DNA from: Christensenellaceae bacterium
GTDB lineage: Bacteria > Bacillota > Clostridia > Christensenellales > Aristaeellaceae
Direction of reading: 5' to 3'
Assembly (NCBI GenBank): GCA_022510815.1
Contig: JAFLST010000016.1
Span: forward strand, 1-60,495
Length of the DNA stretch: 60,495 nt
The position numbers and the translations under genes are program-made. Each line of letters begins with the position of its first letter. The stretch's first letter is position 1. Shown here piece by piece: positions 1-8,001 of this stretch. A model generated the notes under the pieces. It saw only the letters and a program-made list of their open reading frames with translations, was not told where the DNA came from and did not search any database.

Positions 1-439
1 TCTGGTTTGACTTGCTTCTACCATCAGGTGATTTGCATATACAAATCAGACTCGGCAGCAACGATGACTTTCTGTGTTCATGCAGGGTGAAGGCGCTTTT
101 CGCTCATGATTTATTGGCCTGAGAATATGCAATATACACCGACATGGCCCACAGAATTCCATGCCGGTGTATCAACTATTGCATCATCCATTTTCATATG
201 AGCTAAACCTGTATGACAGCTGCCTGTTACCAATGACCCTCTATCCTGTCATATCGACAGCCAACATGCGCGTCAGTCTTTGTGCTTTTCGGCACAAAAA
301 GCTTCCTTGCAGGCCTTCACGGCCGGGAGCGAAGCGACCAGTGAAGGCCTGGAAAGACTCGAAAAAGTGGCTTCGCCACTTGTTCGACACCCAAGCCCGC
401 TTCCTATTTCAGGAAACGAGCGATAAGGCTTGAACGGCG
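1..439. other. Non-coding stretch with several inverted repeats
   Basis: I see no credible gene here. The stretch carries three inverted repeats: 134-147 with 159-172 (14 bp, one mismatch, extended by TGCAAT/ATTGCA on either side), 310-320 with 341-351 (11 bp perfect), and 365-371 with 375-381 (7 bp around TTC). A plus-strand frame of 90 codons (161-433) runs across all of these stems, has no ribosome binding site and has a composition unlike the neighbouring genes, so I do not call it. It may be a decayed gene end or a repeat element cut by the window edge. Confidence 0.4.
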
Positions 440-1471
440 TCACGCCCACTCGGTCTTTTTCAGCGTCCAGAGCCTTTCCGCGGTCTGGAGAATCAGCTTT
501 TTGTCCTTCGCGCCGACCTTTTCAAACAGCGTGAACACCGCCTTGCCGTCCTTCTGCTTCCAGCGGCCCACCACGCGGCCCCGCAGCAGGATGCCCGGCA
601 TCACGATACCCGCCAGATTGAAGATGCCCCGCAGGTGCTCCGGCGGCAGGAAGGGATTGTCCTCCTTGCGGTAGCCGAGCATCAGCTGGTCGAACCCCGC
701 CAGCAGCACGCACGCCGGGAGCTCCGGCAGGTTTCCCTCCTCCTGCGGGATGTGGAAGTAGTCGCGGCCCTCCAGCGCGAAGGAGACCACGGGCAGCTCC
801 TTCAGCCACGTTTTGACCTGCGCCTGACTCGCCCGGAAGAAGTAGGCCGCGTCCCGCAGCGTCGCGGGGCCGTAGTGGGTGAAGTAGCGGCGGGCGAGCT
901 CGATCTGGGCGGCATGCTCGTCCATGGGCTCGAAGGCCGGGCAGAGGCGGTAGGCCTTTTCCTCCCGCACCTGATAGCAGATCACGCCCATCTCCGCTAA
1001 CTCCGCGAAGGTGCCGCCCCAGCCGTCGAACACATGCCGCTCCTCGCTTTCCGTCATGCCGCGCTCCCGGCAGCGCTGCCGCAGCCCCTCCCGGGTGTCG
1101 CAGCCCTCCCCGATCCCATCGGCAATCACCTGCGCGAAATAGGTGTCCCGCTCCCCGGTGATGCAGGGATTCCCCTGCGCGGATCGCCACCGGAACCAGC
1201 CCGACTCGCACACGTCCGCCGCCGTGCCGCAGTGCCGCCGGTACAGCGGCAGGTCGCTCTCCGGAAACAGGTGCACCGTCCCCCGCAGCGTCCACGACTT
1301 GACCAGCCCGTTCACGTCCTGCCCGCCGGTTCGCAGCCGCAGGGCATGCAGCGCGCTGGACAGGAACTGCGCCTGAACCCCGCACAGGTCGCGCGTCACG
1401 GTCAGGCTGTCCGCCGGGCTGAGCAGGTACTGATGCTTCAGTCGCAGGAGCTTCACTTCGTCGATGGTCAC
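440..1471 (-). CDS. AlkZ-like winged-helix DNA glycosylase
   Basis: This 343-residue protein matches the HTH_42/AlkZ family, whose members (YcaQ of E. coli, AlkZ of Streptomyces) remove alkylated bases or unhook interstrand crosslinks. The N-terminal helix carries the family catalytic signature as Q33-A34-Q35 (the Q-x-Q form found in AlkZ, against Q-x-D in YcaQ). Tandem winged-helix segments and a C-terminal beta region containing GRWKQKDGK follow. The start is a GTG at 1471 preceded by AAGGAAGG. It is monocistronic, with its own promoter just upstream. Likely role: base excision repair or self-resistance to alkylating metabolites; the substrate cannot be read from sequence. Confidence 0.8.
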   Translation of the reverse strand: MTIDEVKLLRLKHQYLLSPADSLTVTRDLCGVQAQFLSSALHALRLRTGGQDVNGLVKSWTLRGTVHLFPESDLPLYRRHCGTAADVCESGWFRWRSAQGNPCITGERDTYFAQVIADGIGEGCDTREGLRQRCRERGMTESEERHVFDGWGGTFAELAEMGVICYQVREEKAYRLCPAFEPMDEHAAQIELARRYFTHYGPATLRDAAYFFRASQAQVKTWLKELPVVSFALEGRDYFHIPQEEGNLPELPACVLLAGFDQLMLGYRKEDNPFLPPEHLRGIFNLAGIVMPGILLRGRVVGRWKQKDGKAVFTLFEKVGAKDKKLILQTAERLWTLKKTEWA

Positions 1472-1506
1472 GGCTTGATCCTTCCTTTAGGAGAACGTTT
1501 GTGTGC

Positions 1507-1535
1507 ATGATATCACATTCTGCCCGTTCTGACAA
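1507..1535 (-). promoter_or_regulatory. Sigma-A promoter of the AlkZ-like gene
   Basis: Read on the minus strand: -35 TTGTCA (1535-1530), a 17-nt spacer and -10 TATCAT (1512-1507), 36 nt upstream of the GTG start. Confidence 0.65.
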
Positions 1536-1546
1536 GCCGTCTCCGC

Positions 1547-1582
1547 AAAAAAAGACATCCCCATGCCCTTGGCACGGGGATG
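1547..1582 (-). terminator. Intrinsic terminator of the zinc-ribbon gene
   Basis: On the minus strand a 12-bp stem with one mismatch (arms CATCCCCGTGCC and GGCATGGGGATG, 3-nt loop) is followed by a U-rich tract (positions 1555-1547). It lies 117 bp after the zinc-ribbon stop codon and separates that gene from the AlkZ-like gene. Confidence 0.75.
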
Positions 1583-1698
1583 AATCGCTGTGGTGTTGGT
1601 CAGCCTGCTCGATGGACGCCGTCGACGGTATGAGGCATGATGAGGGCGCACGGTAAGTCATGATGGCGACGGACGCGCTCAGGCAAGCTCGGAAGGTC

Positions 1699-1980
1699 TC
1701 AGCCGCGGCGGGCGGCGAAGCACTCGCTGCAGTAGACCGGGCGATCCTCACGCGGGAGGAAAGGAACCTGAGTGGGCTTGCCGCACTCGGCGCAGATGGC
1801 GTCATGCATCTCGCGGGGAGTGCCGGGCGCGGGACGGGCGGCCTTCCGGGCCTGACGGCAGTCACGGCAGCGGGTGGGCTCATTCTGGAAGCCCTTCTCG
1901 GCGTAGAAAGCCTGCTCACCGGCGGAGAAGATGAACTCGTTTCCGCAGTCCTTGCAAACCAGCGTCTTGTCTTCGTACAT
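1699..1980 (-). CDS. Small zinc-ribbon protein (zf-trcl type)
   Basis: This 93-residue protein has four CxxC pairs (C9/C12, C38/C41, C63/C66, C84/C87), enough for two treble-clef or rubredoxin-like zinc sites. The first half, with CKDCGNEF, SAGEQ and FYAEKGF, is the typical probable zinc-ribbon domain (PF13451) common in Firmicutes and Chloroflexi. I chose the ATG at 1980 because homology begins there; a longer frame exists upstream but lies in the transcribed leader. The function of the family is unknown; a nucleic-acid or ribosome-related role is a guess. It is transcribed alone from a strong promoter through a leader of about 265 nt and ends at a good terminator. Confidence 0.75.
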   Translation of the reverse strand: MYEDKTLVCKDCGNEFIFSAGEQAFYAEKGFQNEPTRCRDCRQARKAARPAPGTPREMHDAICAECGKPTQVPFLPREDRPVYCSECFAARRG

Positions 1981-2246
1981 TGGTGGAACCCCCTGTATAA
2001 GGAAATGAAGATAGGCGATCCTCCGGCTGACCTGGTCTTTGCCCCCACACTCGCCGTCTGGAAGGTAGCTCAACGCGATCTGCGCCCTCACGCACTTCTC
2101 TCGGGGTCATCGGACGATACCCCAAAATGCCCCGGACGGACTTACCTCTAAGCTGCACCATGCTCCCCGCCGCTTTGGACGGATTACGTGGACCGTTTTG
2201 CCTGCAACTGGCATCGGCTTGCAACCACAGACCCGGAGAATCAACC
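1981..2246 (-). other. Long 5' leader of the zinc-ribbon gene
   Basis: Between the predicted transcription start (about 2246) and the ATG lie about 265 nt with no plausible ORF. The leader contains a hairpin (GGGGTATCG with CGATGACCCC, one bulged base, around 2100-2120). I could not match it to a known riboswitch, T-box, 6S, SRP or RNase P RNA. No terminator-like U-tract precedes the gene. Confidence 0.4.
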
Positions 2247-2252
2247 GCGCCT

Positions 2253-2281
2253 ATCATAGAACAGATTCTTGAAACTGTCAA
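2253..2281 (-). promoter_or_regulatory. Strong sigma-A promoter for the zinc-ribbon gene
   Basis: On the minus strand: perfect -35 TTGACA (2281-2276), 17-nt spacer, -10 TATGAT (2258-2253). Confidence 0.8.
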
Positions 2282-2440
2282 GCTTTTTTCCCCATTTTCG
2301 TACCAAAAAGTACAGAAGAGGCCCTTGCCGCCGCCCGAAGAACCGTTTATTGACAAGGTTTCCCAGTTTTTGGATGCTTCTTGCCGCATAGGGTTCTGAA
2401 AACGGCCGATTGATGATATTTCCATAGTGTATCCGCCAAC

Positions 2441-2479
2441 ACAGAAAAGCACCCCTTCCCTGCCTGAGGGAAAGGGTGC
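2441..2479 (-). terminator. Intrinsic terminator of the DegV gene
   Basis: On the minus strand a 13-bp stem (GCACCCTTTCCCT with AGGGAAGGGGTGC, one G-U type imperfection) is followed by TTTTCTGTGTT, 42 bp after the DegV stop. Confidence 0.75.
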
Positions 2480-2520
2480 GCAGAATGGCGAAAAAACCGG
2501 GCTTTGCCGAAAGCGCCGCG

Positions 2521-3405
2521 TCAGTCCTTGCGCTCGCTGCCCCAGAAGAACAGCGCGACGGTGCCGGGGCCGGTGTGGCTGCCGATGGTGGTGCCGATGG
2601 AGTTGATGAGCACCTTGCCGTTCAGCTTCGGGAAGCGCTGCTCCACCAGCTCGGCGACGGCCCTGGCGTCCTCGGGGCAGGCGGACATGGAGATGTAGCA
2701 CTTGTCGTCGTAGTCGAGGCCCTTGTCGGCGAACTCGGCCATCTTGTCCACGGTCGCCGCGATGACCTTGCGCTTGGTGCGGATCTTCTCCCGGGGGATC
2801 AGCCGGCCCATATAATCCACGTTCAGCAGCGGGCAGATATTGAGCAGCTTGCCGACGAAGCCCGCCGTCTTGCTCACCCGGCCGCCCTTGATGAAGAAGG
2901 TCAGGTCGCTGGTGAAGAACCAGTGATGCAGCCGCAGCTTGTTCTTCTCGGCCCAGTCGGTCAGCTCGTCCAGCGACATGCCCGCGTCGCGCAGGTCGGC
3001 CAGCTTGTCCATCAGCAGGCCGCAGCCCGAGGAGGCCGCCAGCGAATCGACGATGTTGATCTTCCGCTCCGGATACTTCGCCTCGAGCTGCTCCTTGGCC
3101 AGCAGCGCGGAGTTCACGGTGCCCGAGATGCCCGAGGACAGGCAGACGTGCAGAATGTCAAGGCCCTGCTGCAGGAAGGGCTCGAAGTGCGCGGCGTATT
3201 CCTCGGCGTTGACCTGCGCGGTGCGGGTGTCCGCGCCGTCGACCATCGCCTGATAGAACTTGTCCAGCGGCATCGACTGGCCCAGATCGTCGATGTGATC
3301 CACGCCGTCGAGGGCATAATGGAAGCAGACATAGTGAATATCGCGGGCGTCGAGGTGCTCCTTCGTCAGGTCGACGGTGGAGCAGGAGCTGAGGATGTAG
3401 GCCAT
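2521..3405 (-). CDS. DegV family fatty-acid-binding protein
   Basis: The protein has about 294 residues, the normal DegV length. It begins with the family motif ILSSCSTVDL and carries the lipid-binding loop segment LSSGISGTVNSALLA near residue 90. The GGRVSKTAGFVGKLL segment and the C-terminal SIGTTIGSHTGPGTVALFF are also diagnostic. Family members bind a fatty acid and, where characterised (FakB), present it to the kinase FakA for phosphorylation. FakA is not encoded here. Two in-frame ATGs lie six bases apart; I take the second (3405) because GGAAGGGG is 7 nt upstream of it and almost abuts the first. It has its own promoter and terminator. Confidence 0.88.
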   Translation of the reverse strand: MAYILSSCSTVDLTKEHLDARDIHYVCFHYALDGVDHIDDLGQSMPLDKFYQAMVDGADTRTAQVNAEEYAAHFEPFLQQGLDILHVCLSSGISGTVNSALLAKEQLEAKYPERKINIVDSLAASSGCGLLMDKLADLRDAGMSLDELTDWAEKNKLRLHHWFFTSDLTFFIKGGRVSKTAGFVGKLLNICPLLNVDYMGRLIPREKIRTKRKVIAATVDKMAEFADKGLDYDDKCYISMSACPEDARAVAELVEQRFPKLNGKVLINSIGTTIGSHTGPGTVALFFWGSERKD

Positions 3406-3450
3406 GACCATTCCCCTTCCGCAGGGAGATAATCCCTGTTATTTTCCTGT

Positions 3451-3479
3451 ATCATAGCACAATCCAGGCAAAATGGAAA
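3451..3479 (-). promoter_or_regulatory. Promoter of the DegV gene
   Basis: Minus strand: -10 TATGAT (3456-3451), 17-nt spacer and a weak -35 TTTCCA (3479-3474). Confidence 0.5.
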
Positions 3480-3504
3480 GCGCTTCACCCAAAATTCAGC
3501 CGGT

Positions 3505-4653
3505 TCACGCCTGCATCAGCGCGTCGGCGAGGGCTTCGAGGGCCTGCTCGTCGGCGGGCTTCACCGCGCCCCGGATGGTCACGACCGGCTCGATCACGGC
3601 GATCTCCTTCATGCCCTCCAGCAGCGCCCGCATGCCCTTGGCAGCCATCGGCGCCCAGCAGCCGTTCTCGACCAGCGCCACCTGCCGCTTCTGATAGTTC
3701 TTGCCCTGCAGGTGGTGCAGGAAGTCCGCCATCGCCGGCATGACGCCCGCGTCATAGGTGCTCGCCGCCAGCACGACCTTGCCGTAGCGGAAGGCGTCCT
3801 CAATGGCCTCGGCCATGTCGTCCCGGGCGAGGTCGGCGACGCTCACCTTGGCAGCGCCCTTCTGCCGGAGGATGGCCGCCAGTTTCTCCGCCGCGGCGGC
3901 GGTGTTGCCGTGCAGCGTGGCATAGGCGATGAACACGCCCTCGCTCTCCACGCCGTAGCTGGCCCATGTGGTGTAGAGCTCCAGCACATGCGGGATGGTG
4001 TCCGTCAGCACCGGGCCATGCAGCGGGCAGATGGCCTCGATGTCCAGCGCGGCGGCCTTTTTGAGCACCGCCAGCACCTGCGGGCCATACTTGCCCACGA
4101 TGTTGAAGTAATACCGCCGGGCCTCGCAGTCCCAGTCCTCCTCCACGTCCAGCGCCCCGAACTTGCCGAAGGCGTCCGCGCTGAAGAGCACCTTGTCCGC
4201 GCTGTCGTAGGCCATCATGACCTCCGGCCAGTGCACCATCGGCGCCATGACGAAGGTCAGCGTGTGCCGTCCCAGCTCGAGGGTGCCGCCCTCGCCCACG
4301 GTGATCCTGTCATTGGGCACGTCGCCGAAGTTCGCGAGGATGGGCCACGTCTTCTGGTTGCCCACCAGCTTCACGCCCGGATACTTCTTCACGAAGGCCT
4401 GAATGGACGAGGCGTGGTCAGGCTCCATGTGGGACACCACGAGGTAGTCCGGCTGACGGCCCGCCAGCGCCGCCTCGACGTTTTGCAGATACTCGTCCAC
4501 CTTGTGCACATCCACCGTGTCCATCACGGCGACCTTCTCGTCGAGGATCACATAGGCATTGTAGGACACGCCGTTCGGCACCGCGTACTGGCCCTCGAAC
4601 AGGTCGACCTCATGGTCGTTCACGCCAACATAGCGAATATCGGAAGAAATCAT
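3505..4653 (-). CDS. fprA: Flavodiiron protein (A-type flavoprotein)
   Basis: This 382-residue protein has an N-terminal metallo-beta-lactamase-like diiron domain and a C-terminal flavodoxin domain. The diiron ligand motif H-x-E-x-D-H is at residues 75-80 (SHMEPDHASS). The FMN-binding loop AYATLHGNT starts the flavodoxin half, and GCWAPMAAKG lies near the end. Such enzymes reduce O2 to water or NO to N2O using electrons from rubredoxin or F420 and protect strict anaerobes. The ATG at 4653 is preceded by AGGAGG at 9 nt; a GTG at 4662 abuts that Shine-Dalgarno site. The gene begins 30 nt after pheA, so read-through from the aro operon is possible. Confidence 0.9.
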   Translation of the reverse strand: MISSDIRYVGVNDHEVDLFEGQYAVPNGVSYNAYVILDEKVAVMDTVDVHKVDEYLQNVEAALAGRQPDYLVVSHMEPDHASSIQAFVKKYPGVKLVGNQKTWPILANFGDVPNDRITVGEGGTLELGRHTLTFVMAPMVHWPEVMMAYDSADKVLFSADAFGKFGALDVEEDWDCEARRYYFNIVGKYGPQVLAVLKKAAALDIEAICPLHGPVLTDTIPHVLELYTTWASYGVESEGVFIAYATLHGNTAAAAEKLAAILRQKGAAKVSVADLARDDMAEAIEDAFRYGKVVLAASTYDAGVMPAMADFLHHLQGKNYQKRQVALVENGCWAPMAAKGMRALLEGMKEIAVIEPVVTIRGAVKPADEQALEALADALMQA

Positions 4654-4683
4654 CAAAAGCACCCTCCTGTCTGGTTTTGCTTC

Positions 4684-5511
4684 TTAGGATGGCCGTTTTG
4701 CCCGCGGATACACGCCCAGCAGCCGCAGTTCGCCCACATGGGGCCGCGCCTGCTCCATGGCCCGGCTCAGGTGGGCGGCGTCCATCTCGCCCTCGAAGTC
4801 CGCGCAGAAGAAGTAGACGAAGGTTGTCTCAGGCATGGGTCGGCTCTCGATGCGGGACATGTTCAGCCCGTGCTCCGCAAAGGTGGTCAGCACCTTGGCC
4901 AGCGCGCCGATCTCGTTGTTCACCGTGAAGATGATGGAGGCCTTGTCCGGCGTGCCCAGCGGCACGGGGTGCTTGGAGAGAACCACGAACCGGGTGGTGT
5001 TCGCGCCGCTGGTCTGAATGTCCCGGGCCAGCACGGTCAGGCCGTATTCCTCCGCCGCCTCGAGGCTCGCGATGGCCGCGCGGGTCGCATCGCCGGACGC
5101 AGCCACCTCCCGGGCGCTGATCGCCGTGTTGCCGGAGGGGACGATGCGCACGTCGGGCATCCCCTGCAGGAACTCGTCGCACTGGGCGATGGCCTGCGGG
5201 TGGCTGTCGATGCGCCGGATGCCGGACAGGGTCGCCCCGGGCACGCCAAGGAGCTGATGCCGCACGGGCTTCATGACCTCGCCGACGATGTGCAGGGGCA
5301 GCTTCTCGAGCAGCGCGTAGGTCGCCAGCACCGCGCCGGCGGAGGAATTCTCGATGGGCAGCAGCGCGTAGTCCGCCTGACTGTCCAGCACCGCCTGCGC
5401 CGCCTCGGGGAAGGTGGCGTAGCCCGCGCAGTCCCCCTCCGGGAAGGCCGTCAGCGCCGCGGCATGGGAAAAGCTCCCGGCTGTCCCGGGAAAGGCAATC
5501 ACCGGACGCAT
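4684..5511 (-). CDS. pheA: Prephenate dehydratase
   Basis: Prephenate dehydratase makes phenylpyruvate for phenylalanine synthesis in the cytoplasm. The 275-residue protein has the catalytic dehydratase half (FPGTAGSFSH at the N-terminus, LPIENSSAGAV, and the TTRF motif in SGANTTRFVVLS). A C-terminal ACT domain follows with the ESRP motif, typical of feedback control by phenylalanine. It is monofunctional, with no chorismate mutase domain. The start at 5511 lies inside the aroC coding region, giving a 13-nt overlap consistent with translational coupling. It is the third gene of aroA-aroC-pheA. Confidence 0.92.
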   Translation of the reverse strand: MRPVIAFPGTAGSFSHAAALTAFPEGDCAGYATFPEAAQAVLDSQADYALLPIENSSAGAVLATYALLEKLPLHIVGEVMKPVRHQLLGVPGATLSGIRRIDSHPQAIAQCDEFLQGMPDVRIVPSGNTAISAREVAASGDATRAAIASLEAAEEYGLTVLARDIQTSGANTTRFVVLSKHPVPLGTPDKASIIFTVNNEIGALAKVLTTFAEHGLNMSRIESRPMPETTFVYFFCADFEGEMDAAHLSRAMEQARPHVGELRLLGVYPRAKRPS

Positions 5512-6590
5512 GCGGCACGCTCCTTCCATAGCTCCATCAGGCCGATCGCGGTCATGGCCTCCACCACCGGCACCGCCCGGGGCAGGATGCAGGGGTCGTG
5601 GCGGCCGCGAATGGCGATCTCGGCGTTCTCGTGGCTTTTCAGCGATACGGTGCGCTGCTCCCGCGCGATGGACGGCGTGGCGCGGATGACGCAGCGGAAC
5701 ACCACAGGCATGCCGTTGGTGATGCCGCCGTTCAGGCCGCCGGCGTGGTTCGTCTCCGTGACGATGCGCTCCCCGTCCATGCGGAAGGGATCGTTGGCGC
5801 TGCTGCCGGGCATGGACGCAAAGGCAAACCCCTCGCCAAATTCGACGCCCTTGACCGCCGGAATGGCGAACAGCAGGTGGCTCAGCACGCTCTCCGCGCT
5901 GTCGAAGAAGGGCGCGCCCAGCCCCGCCGGAAGCCCCACCGCCCGGCACTCGAGCACCCCGCCGACGGAGTCCTGCCGCTCCCGGGCCGCGAGCACCGCC
6001 GCCTCCATATCCCTGTCAAGCCCCTCCCGCAGCACGGGCAGGGCCATGGTCTTCAGATAGGACAAGTCCGTTTCCTCCGGCACGTCCAGCAGCGAAGCGT
6101 CGACGATATCCCCGAGCTGCTTCACATGGCACTCGACGCGCACGCCCTGCCTCTCCAGCCACTGCATGCACAGCGCGCCCGCCAGCACGATGGGCGCCGT
6201 CAGCCGCCCGGAAAAATGCCCGCCGCCGCGCCAGTCCTCAAAGCCGAAGTAGCGCACATGCCCGGTGTAGTCCGCGTGTCCGGGCCGGGCCAGATCCACC
6301 CCGTCGCCGTAGTCGCGGCTGCGCTGGCTGGTGTTGCGGATGACCGCCGCGATGGGCTGACCCGTGGTGCGGCCGTCCATAACGCCGGAGAGGAACTCCG
6401 GCAGGTCGGCCTCCCTGCGGGGGGTGGTCATGGCGCTCTGCCCCGGGGCGCGGCGGGCCATCATCGCGGATAGCCTGTCCATGTCGATGGTCATCCCCGC
6501 CGGAAAGCCGTCCATGGTGATCCCGATGCCCTCGCCGTGGGACTGCCCGAACAGCGACAGCCTCAAATGCTGCCCGAAAAAGCTGCTCAT
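5499..6590 (-). CDS. aroC: Chorismate synthase
   Basis: The 363-residue enzyme converts 5-enolpyruvylshikimate-3-phosphate to chorismate using reduced FMN. The family signatures are visible: GQSHGEGIGITMDGFPAG with the active-site His18 at the N-terminus, RPGHADYTG, RGGGHFSGRLTAP near residue 120, and NHAGGLNGGITNGMPV. Its ATG overlaps the aroA stop by 4 nt and its 3' end overlaps pheA by 13 nt, so the three genes form one tightly coupled unit. Confidence 0.95.
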   Translation of the reverse strand: MSSFFGQHLRLSLFGQSHGEGIGITMDGFPAGMTIDMDRLSAMMARRAPGQSAMTTPRREADLPEFLSGVMDGRTTGQPIAAVIRNTSQRSRDYGDGVDLARPGHADYTGHVRYFGFEDWRGGGHFSGRLTAPIVLAGALCMQWLERQGVRVECHVKQLGDIVDASLLDVPEETDLSYLKTMALPVLREGLDRDMEAAVLAARERQDSVGGVLECRAVGLPAGLGAPFFDSAESVLSHLLFAIPAVKGVEFGEGFAFASMPGSSANDPFRMDGERIVTETNHAGGLNGGITNGMPVVFRCVIRATPSIAREQRTVSLKSHENAEIAIRGRHDPCILPRAVPVVEAMTAIGLMELWKERAACVR

Positions 6591-7858
6591 GCGGTCCTTC
6601 CTCCCAGCGACTCATACACGCGCAGGAACTCCGGCCACGACTTGTCCAGCGCGCCCACGCCCCGCACCGTCACGGCCTGCGCCGCCACGGAGGCCGCCAC
6701 CGCCGCCAGCATGACCATGCGATGGTCGTTATAGTCCTCGAGGGTCACGCCGCCGCGCAGCTTGTCAACCCCCTGAATCACGATGTCGTCGCCCTCGGCC
6801 TTCGCGCAGCCGCCGAGCCGGTTGAGAATCTCCACGGTCGCCGCGAGACGGTCGCACTCCTTGAGCCGCAGCCGCCCGCAGTGGGTCAGCCGGCTCTTCC
6901 CCCTGGCAAGCTGGCAGACCAGCGCCAGCATCGGGGCGATATCGGGGCAGTCGCGCATGTCCAGCTCCGCGCCGTGGAGGTCGCCGCCCCGCACGGTGAT
7001 TTCGCCGTCCCGCTCGGTCACCGTCGCGCCGAGGTCAGCCAGATGGCGCAGCACCGCCCGGTCGCCCTGAATGCTGTCCGCTGCCAGCCCGGTGACGGTA
7101 ATGTCGTGGCCCAGCGCCGCCGCGCAGAGCAGCACCGCCGCCTGCGAATAGTCCCCGTGCAGGCTCCCGGAGGGCGCGTGATACCGCTGGAAGCCCGGAA
7201 TCCGCCACGCGAAGGGCGCGGTCTCCTCCAGCCGGATGCCGCTCTCCTCAATGGCCTTGATGGTCATGCGGATGTACCCCGCCGACTCCACCGGGGGCTT
7301 CACGGTCAGCGTGGAATCCCCCTCCAGCAGCGGCAGCGCGAAGAGCAGCCCCGACACGAACTGGCTCGATACATTGCCCGGCAGCTCATAATTCCCCGGC
7401 CGCATGCCGCCGTAGACCGTCAGCTCCGCCGAGCCGTCGGCCCCCGCGCCCATGCGCCAGTCCGCCCCGTGGGGCACGAACAGATCGCGATACACGTCCA
7501 TGGGCCGCGAGCCCAGCCGCCCGTGCATCCGGAAGGTGCCGCCCCCCGCCAGCGTCATCGCCAGCGGCACGAAGAACCGCAGCGTCGAGCCGCTCTCGCC
7601 GCAGTCCAGCACCGGCATGAACCCCGGCTTCACCGAGCCTCCGCGCACCGTCAGCACGTCGCCCTCCGACAGCACCTGCGCGCCCAGCGCCGTCAGGCAC
7701 CGCTTCGTCGCCGCCATGTCCGCCGACTCCATATAGCCCGTCAGCGTGACCTCGCCCTCCGACAGCCCCGCGCAGATCATCCGCCGGTGCGCCTCCGATT
7801 TCGACGCCGGGGCCGCAGCCGTCCCCTGCATATGGCAGGGACAAAAAAGCACATCCAT
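6587..7858 (-). CDS. aroA: 3-phosphoshikimate 1-carboxyvinyltransferase (EPSP synthase)
   Basis: The 423-residue enzyme adds enolpyruvate from PEP to shikimate-3-phosphate. It has PASKSEAHRR (K20, R25) at the N-terminus, ESGSTLRFF for substrate binding, the LGSRPMDVYRDL segment, LPGNVSSQFVSGLLFALPLL and the C-terminal EDYNDHRMVM motif with the conserved R. It is the first gene of aroA-aroC-pheA; AAGGAG precedes the ATG by 11 nt. A TATCAT -10-like box lies about 40 nt upstream but I see no good -35, so the promoter is not assigned. Confidence 0.94.
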   Translation of the reverse strand: MDVLFCPCHMQGTAAAPASKSEAHRRMICAGLSEGEVTLTGYMESADMAATKRCLTALGAQVLSEGDVLTVRGGSVKPGFMPVLDCGESGSTLRFFVPLAMTLAGGGTFRMHGRLGSRPMDVYRDLFVPHGADWRMGAGADGSAELTVYGGMRPGNYELPGNVSSQFVSGLLFALPLLEGDSTLTVKPPVESAGYIRMTIKAIEESGIRLEETAPFAWRIPGFQRYHAPSGSLHGDYSQAAVLLCAAALGHDITVTGLAADSIQGDRAVLRHLADLGATVTERDGEITVRGGDLHGAELDMRDCPDIAPMLALVCQLARGKSRLTHCGRLRLKECDRLAATVEILNRLGGCAKAEGDDIVIQGVDKLRGGVTLEDYNDHRMVMLAAVAASVAAQAVTVRGVGALDKSWPEFLRVYESLGGRTA

Positions 7859-8001
7859 CGTCTCATTTGCTCCTTTTCATGATTCCTGGAACCATGATAG
7901 CACAAAAACGGTGGTTGTGCTGTTTTCGTTCTGTACTTGTGCTGAAAAAACGGCGCCGCTTTTCCGGGATTCGCTGTTTTGTCTCCGGGAAACTCCCGGG
8001 G

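Noticed and set aside
161-433. A 90-codon plus-strand frame at the window start
   Set aside because: It runs through three inverted repeats, has no ribosome binding site, no recognisable domain and a residue composition unlike real genes here.
522-2048. Very long minus-strand frame overlapping the AlkZ-like and zinc-ribbon genes
   Set aside because: Low-complexity Ala/Arg/Gly-rich translation is the usual out-of-frame shadow of high-GC genes; the two overlapped genes have clear family matches.
1981-2246. RNase P RNA, 6S RNA or SRP RNA in the zinc-ribbon leader
   Set aside because: A short AGAGGTAAGTCCG stretch and a CCAGGTCAG stretch recall RNase P and SRP RNA, but the remaining conserved regions of those RNAs are missing.
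3712-6060. 782-codon open frame on the plus strand opposite fprA, pheA and aroC
   Set aside because: It is antisense to three well-identified genes and rich in His/Arg/Gly/Val as expected for a GC-driven shadow frame.
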